The notes below the pieces were generated by a model. The model saw only the letters and a list, made by a program, of their open reading frames with translations. It was not told where the DNA came from and did no database searches. A stretch of 64,000 nt of DNA from Xanthobacter dioxanivorans (GTDB lineage: Bacteria; Pseudomonadota; Alphaproteobacteria; Rhizobiales; Xanthobacteraceae), in NCBI RefSeq assembly GCF_016807805.1, contig NZ_CP063362.1:5312501-5376500 (forward strand), read 5' to 3'. The translations under genes were made by a program, and so were the position numbers. This document shows positions 57,510 through 64,000 of the stretch, piece by piece (position 1 is the stretch's first letter; each line of letters begins with the position of its first letter).

Positions 57510-59642
57510 CTAGGCTCGTGCCGGGGTGGCGTTGCGGGTCCGCCAATAGTGCCAGGCGATGAACGCCGCCGCGGTGGCGAAGCCCACCTCGTCGGTCCAG
57601 GGCAAGGAGAGGATGAGCAGCGCCGCCGCGGCGAAGCCGATGAAGCGCTCCACCACGTTCAGCGGGCCCAGCAGATAGCCGGTGGCGGTGCCGGCCCACA
57701 GGATGATGGCCACCACCGCCTTCACGAACACATAGGCCACCGCCGGCCAGAAGCCGATGACCGCGGCCATGGGATCTCCATCCTGCAGCATCAGCGCCGG
57801 GGAATAGACCGCCATGAACGGCACCACATAGCCGGCGAGGGCGATACGGGTGGCGATCCAGCCGATGGCCTGGCCCGATGCCCCGGCAATGGGTGCCGCC
57901 GCGAAGGCCGCCAGCGCCACCGGCGGCGTGAGGTCCGCCATGATGCCGAAATAGAAGACGAACATGTGCGAGACGATGAGCGGCACGCCGAGGGAGAGGA
58001 GCGCCGGCCCGGCGATGGAGGCGGTGATGATGTAGTTGGGGATGGTCGGCAGCCCCATGCCGAGGATGAGGCAGGCGATCATGGTCAGCACGAGGGACAG
58101 GAACAGGGAGCTCTTGCCCACCTCCACCACGAAGGTGGCGAAGGTCGTGGCGACCCCGGTCAGGGTGAACACGCCGATCATGGTGCCCACGAGGGCGCAG
58201 GCGATGCCCACCGGAAGCGCGTTGCGCGCCCCGTCCGCCATGCTTTCGATGCTGATGCGCAGGGTCTCGCGCCCGCCCTTCACGAACAGCAGGATCACCA
58301 CGAGGGCGCCCACCGCCGCCGCGACGCCATTGATGCCATATTCGAGGAAGCTCGCAGCCGCGATGCCGAGCACGATCCAGAACACGATGCGCAGGCCCTG
58401 GGGGCCGATGACCCGCGCCACCGGCGTGCCGAGCACGATCAGCGCCGTGAGGGCAAGGCCCACCGTGCCGGCGAAGAGCGGCGTGTAGCCGGAGAACAGC
58501 AGCCACACCAGCGCCACCAGGGGCAACATCAGGTACCAGCGGGTCGTCAGCGCCCGCCAGGCGTCCGGGCACTGGGCCTTGGGCAGGCCGGACAGGCCGC
58601 CCTTTCCCGCCTCCAGATGCACCATGGCGAACACGGTGAAGAAGTAGAGGAAGGCCGGGATCACCGCCGCCGTGGCGATGGTGGCATAGGGCACGTCGAT
58701 GGTCTCGGCCATGATGAAGGCCACGGCCCCCATCACCGGCGGCATGATCTGGCCCCCCATGGAGGCTGTCGCCTCCACCGCGCCGGCGAAGGCCGGCTTG
58801 TAGCCGAAGCGCTTCATCAGCGGGATGGTGAACTGGCCGGTGGTGACCACGTTGGCGACACCGGAGCCGTTGATGGTGCCCATCAGCGCCGAGGAGATCA
58901 CCGCCACCTTGGCCGGGCCGCCCTTGGCGTGGCCCACCGTGCCCATGGCGAGGTCGTTGAACAGCTGGATCATCCCCGCGCGCTCCAGGAACGCGCCGAA
59001 CAGGATGAACAGGAAGATGAAGGACGACGACACGTAGGTGGGCGTGCCGTAGATGCCCTCGGTGCCGAGGAACATCTGGTCCACCACCTGCACGTAGTCG
59101 AACGGGCGATGGTCGAGGGGCGCCGGCAGATACTCGCCGAACAGGCCGTACAGGATGAAGACGCCGCAGATGAGGGGCAGCGAGGCCCCCATCAGCCGCC
59201 GCGATCCCTCGAACACCAGCGCGACGGCCAGGGTTCCGACCACGATGTCCATGGTGGACGGGTCGCCCGCGCGCTGGATCAGGTCCGAATAGAACACCCA
59301 GTGATACAGGCCGACGATGAAGGACACGACGCCGAGCCCCCACAAGGCAAGGCGCCGGCCACCAGCGAGATGGTTGCCGGCGATGGCGAACACCACCAGC
59401 AGCAGGAAGCCCACATGCACCGACCGCACGATCTGGCTCGGCAGCGGGCTCCAGGCGGCGGTGATCACCTGGAAGGTGGAGAAGGCCACCGCGATCCAGA
59501 ACACCGTCCGCCCCCACCCGCCGGGACCCCAGGTAAGGTCCAGCAGAGCATCGTCCACCACCACCGCGGCGCCATGGCCGGGCGTGCTGATGTCATGGCT
59601 GACCGGAGGCGTGGTGGCGGGGGTGTGGAGCGAGGATGTCAT
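57510..59642 (-). CDS. TRAP transporter fused membrane protein (DctQ-DctM, TAXI type)
   Basis: 710 residues, with the small (4TM) and large (12TM) TRAP subunits in a single chain and about 17 hydrophobic segments. The large-subunit region has SSALMGTINGSGVANVVTTGQFTIPLMKRFG and GLPTIPNYIITASIAGPALLSLG, the paired helical-hairpin substrate-path motifs of the ion-coupled transporters. It imports an organic acid using a sodium or proton gradient with the binding protein at 59830. Order on the minus strand is TAXI, TRAP, DUF1850. Substrate unknown. The start at 59642 is the first ATG with family-like N-terminus. Confidence 0.9.
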   Translation of the reverse strand: MTSSLHTPATTPPVSHDISTPGHGAAVVVDDALLDLTWGPGGWGRTVFWIAVAFSTFQVITAAWSPLPSQIVRSVHVGFLLLVVFAIAGNHLAGGRRLALWGLGVVSFIVGLYHWVFYSDLIQRAGDPSTMDIVVGTLAVALVFEGSRRLMGASLPLICGVFILYGLFGEYLPAPLDHRPFDYVQVVDQMFLGTEGIYGTPTYVSSSFIFLFILFGAFLERAGMIQLFNDLAMGTVGHAKGGPAKVAVISSALMGTINGSGVANVVTTGQFTIPLMKRFGYKPAFAGAVEATASMGGQIMPPVMGAVAFIMAETIDVPYATIATAAVIPAFLYFFTVFAMVHLEAGKGGLSGLPKAQCPDAWRALTTRWYLMLPLVALVWLLFSGYTPLFAGTVGLALTALIVLGTPVARVIGPQGLRIVFWIVLGIAAASFLEYGINGVAAAVGALVVILLFVKGGRETLRISIESMADGARNALPVGIACALVGTMIGVFTLTGVATTFATFVVEVGKSSLFLSLVLTMIACLILGMGLPTIPNYIITASIAGPALLSLGVPLIVSHMFVFYFGIMADLTPPVALAAFAAAPIAGASGQAIGWIATRIALAGYVVPFMAVYSPALMLQDGDPMAAVIGFWPAVAYVFVKAVVAIILWAGTATGYLLGPLNVVERFIGFAAAALLILSLPWTDEVGFATAAAFIAWHYWRTRNATPARA

Positions 59643-59829
59643 CGGAACTCTGCCTCAAGCGGTCCTTGCCAGCCCGGCCTGCGGTCGGGATACGTCACTT
59701 TCCGCGACGCCTTCATCTCATGCGGCATCGTCATCTGGCGCGGTGTCTTGCGCTCGGGGGAAGGCCGGGGTCGGCCCGTCCCTCCGCGCACCGGCGGCCG
59801 CGGCACGGAGACCGCGACCCGCCGGTCCC

Positions 59830-60810
59830 TCAGGGCGTCACGCCCTTTTCCTTGAAGTACCGGGCGGCGCCCGGATGGAACGCCACCGGGGACCCCTTCA
59901 TGGCATCCCCGACCTTGATGCCCCGCGCCGCCGCATGCGCCGCCGCCAGCTCCGGCAGGTTGTCGTAGATCGCCTTGGTGATGGCGTAGACGTCGTCGTC
60001 CTTCATGCTGGAGCGGGTGACGAGGAAGTTGGGCACCGCGGCGGTGGCGACGTCGGCCACCTGGCCCTCATAGGTGTTGGCCGGAATGGTCGCCTTGAGA
60101 TAGGGCGCGCCGATCTTCTCGATCACCGCAGGTGGCACCTCCACCACCACGATCGGCACCGAATTGGCGAGGTCCTTGATGGAGGCGACGCCGAGACCCG
60201 CCGACTGGAGCGTGGCATCGAGCTGCCGGTTCTTCATCAGCTCCACGGATTCGGCGAAGGGCAGGTATTCCAGCTTGCCGAGATCAGAATACTTGATGCC
60301 CGCCGCGCCGAGAATGGCACGGGCGTTGAGCTCGGTGCCGGATTTGGGTGCGCCCACCGAGATGCGCTTGCCCTTGAGGTCGGCGATGCTCTTGATGCCC
60401 GAATCCTTCGAGGCGACGATCTGGATGTAGTTGGGATAGATGCCGCCCAGCGCCACCACCTTGGTCAGCGGCGCCTTGAAGCCCGCTTCCTCCTTGCCGG
60501 CCGCCCCGTCCGCCAGGCTGTCGGCGAGGGTGAAGGCGACCTCGCCCTTGCCCTGCTCGATGAGGTTGAGATTTTCCACCGAGGCCTTGGTGGCCTGCAC
60601 CGATGGCCGCGTGCCCGGCACCTTCTCGCCGATCACTTTCGAGATGGCGACCCCCAGGGGATAATAGACGCCCGACGTGCCGCCGGTGAGGACGTTGACG
60701 AATTCCGCCCTCGCCGCGCCCGGGGCAAGGACAAGCGTCGAGGCAAGGGCGAGCGCGCCGAGGCGAGCCGCCGCCCTGGAGGCACGGACTGTGGTGATGA
60801 TGCGTTGCAC
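59830..60810 (-). CDS. TAXI-family TRAP solute-binding protein
   Basis: 326 residues starting at GTG 60810 after AGGGAG. Sec signal peptide (LGALALASTLVLAPGAARA, cleavage about 35). The family pattern is VLTGGTSGVYYPLGVAIS at the mature N-terminus, then AAGIKYSDLGKLEYLPFAESVELM and a C-terminal TKAIYDNLPELAAAHA. Binds glutamate-like or other organic anions in the periplasm for the fused TRAP permease. It diverges from the aldehyde oxidoreductase genes across a 282-nt gap. Confidence 0.9.
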   Translation of the reverse strand: MQRIITTVRASRAAARLGALALASTLVLAPGAARAEFVNVLTGGTSGVYYPLGVAISKVIGEKVPGTRPSVQATKASVENLNLIEQGKGEVAFTLADSLADGAAGKEEAGFKAPLTKVVALGGIYPNYIQIVASKDSGIKSIADLKGKRISVGAPKSGTELNARAILGAAGIKYSDLGKLEYLPFAESVELMKNRQLDATLQSAGLGVASIKDLANSVPIVVVEVPPAVIEKIGAPYLKATIPANTYEGQVADVATAAVPNFLVTRSSMKDDDVYAITKAIYDNLPELAAAHAAARGIKVGDAMKGSPVAFHPGAARYFKEKGVTP

Positions 60811-61092
60811 GGGCGTGCTCCCTGAGGTTTTTAAAACGTTGTAGGGAGGCTAACGCCTCCTTCCGCAAAGGCCAGAGCCTTTTTCCGGCTTCAGACTAAA
60901 GTCTAATTCAGCGGTTTCCCGGTGTGGCTCGCGCCGGCTCTGCTCACGCGAGCGTGCCCCGCCCCCACCCCCAAGGGGGGAACGCATCGGGGCCACTTGC
61001 ATTAACATCGGGACCGCGTGTCCCCTTGCTGCACCCCGTGTCCGGGCTGCCGCCCGCGTTGGCGCGCCACATCACCCTCGAAGGAACGCCAT
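60811..61092. promoter_or_regulatory. Divergent region between the TAXI gene and paoA
   Basis: 282 nt. It contains a small hairpin, GGAGGC-taac-GCCTCC (60845-60860), and the inverted repeat AGACT-AA-AGTCT (60893-60904) in a short AT-rich segment, which could be an operator or -35/-10 surroundings. No gene. Confidence 0.4.
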
Positions 61093-61716
61093 ATGCAGAG
61101 GCCCTGCGCATCCCATGTGTCCCGGCGCGACCTCCCGGTCGCGGGGGCCGCCTCGGTGGCCGATGCCACCCCCAAGGCTCCCCTGTCCGGCCCGGACGCG
61201 CCGGTGATCGGACGGGTCTCTTTCCGGGTGAACGGCGTGGCGCGGGAACTTGACATCGACACCCGTACGACACTGCTCGACGTCCTGCGTGAACACCTGC
61301 ACCTGACGGGAACGAAGAAAGGCTGCGACCACGGCCAGTGCGGCGCCTGCACGGTGATCCTGGACGGCCAGCGCATCAATTCCTGCCTCACCCTGGCGGT
61401 GATGCACCAAGACGGCGCGGTCACCACCATCGAAGGCCTGGGCACGCCCGAGGCGCTGCACCCCATGCAGGCCGCTTTCGTGAGGCATGACGGCTATCAG
61501 TGCGGATACTGCACGCCGGGCCAGATCTGCTCGGCCGTCGCCGTCCTTGCCGAGATCAAGGCCGGCATCCCCAGCCACGTCACCGCCGACCTCACCGCGC
61601 CGCCGCCCCTCACCCCGGACGAGCTGCGCGAGCGCATGAGCGGCAACATCTGCCGCTGCGGCGCCTATTCCAACATCGTCGAGGCCATCACCGAAGTGGC
61701 AGGGAGCGCGGCATGA
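61093..61716 (+). CDS. paoA: Aldehyde oxidoreductase iron-sulfur subunit (PaoA-like) with degenerate Tat signal
   Basis: [2Fe-2S] subunit of a heterotrimeric molybdenum enzyme that oxidises aldehydes to acids. 207 residues from ATG 61093. The N-terminus [19 protein letters not shown] looks like a twin-arginine signal, but its hydrophobic core is short and interrupted, so export is doubtful. The plant-type ferredoxin cluster is [20 protein letters not shown] and the second cluster CGYCTPGQ followed by [10 protein letters not shown]. Its stop overlaps the start of the FAD subunit (ATGA). Alternatives are xanthine- or isoquinoline-oxidase subunits, but the PaoB-like neighbour supports PaoA. Confidence 0.87.
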   Translation: MQRPCASHVSRRDLPVAGAASVADATPKAPLSGPDAPVIGRVSFRVNGVARELDIDTRTTLLDVLREHLHLTGTKKGCDHGQCGACTVILDGQRINSCLTLAVMHQDGAVTTIEGLGTPEALHPMQAAFVRHDGYQCGYCTPGQICSAVAVLAEIKAGIPSHVTADLTAPPPLTPDELRERMSGNICRCGAYSNIVEAITEVAGSAA

Positions 61717-62663
61717 AGCCCTTTACCTACGAGCGCGCTTCCTCGCCGGCCGAAGCCGCCGCCGCGGCGGCGCGCAATCCGGCGGCGCGGTTCATTGCCG
61801 GCGGCACCAACCTCCTCGACCTGATGAAACTCGAGATCGAGACCCCCTCCCAGCTCATCGACGTCAACGGGCTTGCCCTGGACACCATCGCGGCAACGCC
61901 GGACGGCGGCCTGCGCATCGGCGCGCTGGTGCGCAACACCGCACTGGCGGCCGACTTTCGGGTGCGCCGCGACTATGCCCTGCTGTCGCGCGCCCTGCTG
62001 GCCGGCGCATCCGGCCAGTTGCGGAACAAGGCGACCACCGCCGGCAACCTGCTCCAGCGCACGCGCTGCCCCTATTTCTACGACACCGACCAGGCCTGCA
62101 ACAAACGCCGCCCCGGCAGTGGCTGCGCGGCCATCGGCGGCTTCACCCGCCAGTTGGCGGTGATCGGCGCCAGCGAGGCCTGCATCGCCACCCATCCGAG
62201 CGACATGGCGGTGGCCCTGCGCGCCCTCGATGCGCGGGTGGAAACCGTGCGGCCCGACGGCACCGCGCGGAGCATTCCCATTGCCGACCTCCACCGCCTG
62301 CCCGGCGAGACGCCCCACCTGGAGACCTCGCTGGTGCCGGGCGAGCTCATCACTGCCGTGACCCTGCCCAAGCCGGTGGGTGGCACGCACGTCTACCGCA
62401 AGGTCCGCGACCGCGCCTCCTACGCGTTCGCCCTCGTCTCGGTGGCGATGATCCGGCAAGAGGACGGGACCGGGCGGGTTGCGCTCGGCGGCGTGGCGCC
62501 CAAGCCGTGGCGGGTCGAGGCCGCCGAGGCGGAGATGGCCCGCGGCGCCAGGACTGTGGCCGCTCATCTCCTCGCCGACGCGAAACCCACCACTGACAAT
62601 GCCTTCAAGCTCACGCTGGTGGAGCGCACGCTCGGCGCGGTGATGGCGGAAGCAAGGGGCTGA
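61713..62663 (+). CDS. paoB: Aldehyde oxidoreductase FAD-binding subunit
   Basis: 316 residues from ATG 61713. The FAD motif is [17 protein letters not shown] near residues 27-43, and [19 protein letters not shown] is the second FAD loop. The stretch [20 protein letters not shown] followed by C carries the extra cysteines that bind a [4Fe-4S] cluster in E. coli PaoB, an insertion that xanthine dehydrogenase medium subunits lack. It transfers electrons between the molybdenum site and an acceptor. It overlaps paoA by four bases and ends 3 nt before paoC. Confidence 0.92.
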   Translation: MKPFTYERASSPAEAAAAAARNPAARFIAGGTNLLDLMKLEIETPSQLIDVNGLALDTIAATPDGGLRIGALVRNTALAADFRVRRDYALLSRALLAGASGQLRNKATTAGNLLQRTRCPYFYDTDQACNKRRPGSGCAAIGGFTRQLAVIGASEACIATHPSDMAVALRALDARVETVRPDGTARSIPIADLHRLPGETPHLETSLVPGELITAVTLPKPVGGTHVYRKVRDRASYAFALVSVAMIRQEDGTGRVALGGVAPKPWRVEAAEAEMARGARTVAAHLLADAKPTTDNAFKLTLVERTLGAVMAEARG

Positions 62664-62666
62664 ACC

Positions 62667-64000
62667 ATGAAATTCGATGCTCCCGCGACCACCAACCCCA
62701 TCGACCGGCTCAAGATCGTCGGCCAGCCGCTCGACCGGATCGAGGGCCGCTTCAAGACCACAGGCACCGCCCTCTATGCCTATGAGCACAACGATGCCGC
62801 CCCCAATCCCGCCTACGGCTATGTGGTGGGTGCATCCATCGCCAAGGGCCGCATCGCCGCCATGGACCTCGCGGCGGCCGAGCGCGCGCCCGGCGTGCTG
62901 GCGATCGTGACGGCGCAGAACGCGGGCCGGCTCGAAAAGGGCAAACTCAACACCGCCAGGCTCCTTGGAGGTCCCGAGATCGAGCACTATCACCAGGCGA
63001 TCGCCGTGGTGGTTGCCGAGACCTTCGAGCAGGCGCGGAGCGCGGCGCGGCTCGTGCGTGTGGAATATGTGGCGGAGCAGGGCGCGTTCGACCTCGCCGA
63101 GGCCCGGGACTCCGCGGCCAGGCCGAGCGCGGAAGGCTTCGGCGGCTCGCCAGACACCGCCATCGGCGATTTCGCCGGCACCTATGCGGCGGCTCCGGTG
63201 AAGCTCGACGCCACCTACACCACCCCCGACCACGCCCACGCCATGATGGAGCCGCACGCCTCCATCGCGGCCTGGGACGGCGACCGGCTGACCCTGTGGA
63301 CCTCCAACCAGATGCTGGCCTGGGGCGTCGCGGACGTCGCCCGCATGCTGCGCATCCGGCGCGAAAATGTGCGCCTCATCTCGCATCATGTGGGCGGCGG
63401 GTTCGGCGCCAAGCTGTTCGTGCGCGCGGATGCGCTGCTGGCGGCGCTGGCGGCGCGGACGACGGGGCGGCCGGTGAAGGTGGCCCTGCATCGTCCGTTC
63501 GTGTTCAACAACACCACCCACCGCCCCGCCACCATCCAGCGCATCCGCATCGGCGCCAAACCGGACGGGACGATCACCGCCATCGGGCACGAAAGCTGGT
63601 CCGGTGACCTGCCCGGCGGCGGCCCGGAGACGGCGGTCAACCAGACGCGCCTGCTCTATGCCGGCGCCCACCGCATGACCGCGACGCGGCTCGCCGTGCT
63701 GGACCTGCCGGAGGGCAACGCCATGCGCGCGCCCGGCGAGGCTCCGGGGCTCATGGCGCTGGAGATCGCCATGGACGAGATGGCCGAGAAGCTCGGCCTC
63801 GACCCGATCGAATTCCGGATCCTGAACGACACGCAGGTGGACCCGGAAGAGCCGCAGCGGCCGTTTTCCCAGCGCCAGCTCGCGACCTGCCTGCGGACCG
63901 GGGCCGAACGCTTCGGCTGGAGCCGGCGCAACCCGCTGCCGGGACGCACCCGCCACGGGCGGTGGCTGCGCGGCATGGGGGTCGCCGCGGCCTTGCGCAA
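62667..64000 (+). CDS. paoC: Aldehyde oxidoreductase molybdenum-binding subunit, cut by the window end
   Basis: Large catalytic subunit, open to the right edge; 444 residues are visible from ATG 62667 of roughly 730 expected. It starts MKFDAPATTNPIDRLKIVG with the fold's IVGQPLDRIEGRFKTTGTALYA. SHHVGGGFGAKLFVRADA is the molybdopterin-contacting loop, and NAMRAPGEAPGLMALEIAMDEM follows with the substrate-side Arg. The active-site Glu and the remaining domain lie outside. It works with paoA and paoB; XdhC/PaoD-type maturation genes might be next. Substrate range cannot be inferred. Confidence 0.92.
   Translation, partial: MKFDAPATTNPIDRLKIVGQPLDRIEGRFKTTGTALYAYEHNDAAPNPAYGYVVGASIAKGRIAAMDLAAAERAPGVLAIVTAQNAGRLEKGKLNTARLLGGPEIEHYHQAIAVVVAETFEQARSAARLVRVEYVAEQGAFDLAEARDSAARPSAEGFGGSPDTAIGDFAGTYAAAPVKLDATYTTPDHAHAMMEPHASIAAWDGDRLTLWTSNQMLAWGVADVARMLRIRRENVRLISHHVGGGFGAKLFVRADALLAALAARTTGRPVKVALHRPFVFNNTTHRPATIQRIRIGAKPDGTITAIGHESWSGDLPGGGPETAVNQTRLLYAGAHRMTATRLAVLDLPEGNAMRAPGEAPGLMALEIAMDEMAEKLGLDPIEFRILNDTQVDPEEPQRPFSQRQLATCLRTGAERFGWSRRNPLPGRTRHGRWLRGMGVAAALR

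Noticed and set aside
56821..59517. 898-codon open frame on the minus strand over the TRAP gene
   Set aside because: The true TRAP protein in another frame of the same strand has all family motifs; this frame is Arg/Gly/His noise.

Overview
This window is chromosomal DNA from a very GC-rich alphaproteobacterium. The gene content and order fit Hyphomicrobiales, perhaps the Xanthobacter/Azorhizobium/Ancylobacter group; that placement is an inference from gene types, not from a marker-gene comparison. Supporting points are a cycHJKL-type cytochrome c maturation operon followed by degP, a two-component pair and glnE, a PleC-like histidine kinase, a hisZ-hisG pair, a formaldehyde-activating-enzyme homologue and many ABC/TRAP uptake genes. 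I saw no rRNA, tRNA, CRISPR, phage or complete insertion sequence. About 56 protein genes fill most of the window.

Layout. 1-1540: 3' part of allophanate hydrolase. 1656-6756: zinc uptake (His-rich membrane protein, ZnuC, ZnuB, ZnuA), a CobW-type metal GTPase and KDPG aldolase. 7470-9837 (minus): accC, accB, aroQ. 9964-14246: two glycosyltransferases, then a membrane alpha/beta-hydrolase translationally coupled to an isoprenylcysteine methyltransferase-like protein. 14412-16980: xseB, hisZ-hisG. 17059-23606: two related tiny secreted proteins, two tandem TauE/SafE permeases, aminopeptidase N and a LysR regulator. 23836-29752: Fae homologue, PleC-like kinase, a coupled pair of unknown small genes and a serine beta-lactamase-like hydrolase. 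29843-41385 (minus): glnE, sensor kinase, response regulator, DegP and ccmH-F-E-I. 41586-45860: YidB-like protein, penicillin-binding protein 1A, a cysteine-dioxygenase-like cupin and an esterase. 46078-56587: a Liv-type ABC importer (K, H, M, G, F) on the same strand as a fused E1 dehydrogenase, an E2-hydrolase hybrid and a VOC protein, with a divergent GntR regulator. 56890-60810: a nuclease relic and a TAXI-TRAP transporter. 61093-64000: a three-subunit molybdenum aldehyde oxidoreductase (PaoABC type), cut by the window end.

Working together, several blocks are clear modules. One is zinc acquisition and delivery. Another is cytochrome c maturation with envelope stress functions. The 46-56.6 kb cluster looks like an uptake-plus-cleavage pathway for an unidentified 2-oxo compound or acyloin, and is the best candidate for an undescribed pathway.

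Two structural observations stand out. First, accC, pepN (three times), livF and one unknown gene are each broken by a single missing G or C, most clearly in short G/C runs. This looks more like systematic sequence error than gene decay. Second, a 114-120 bp palindromic element with imperfect terminal inverted repeats and CTAG ends occurs twice in opposite orientation, and its end supplies the stop codons of the adjacent genes. It resembles a small non-autonomous mobile element.
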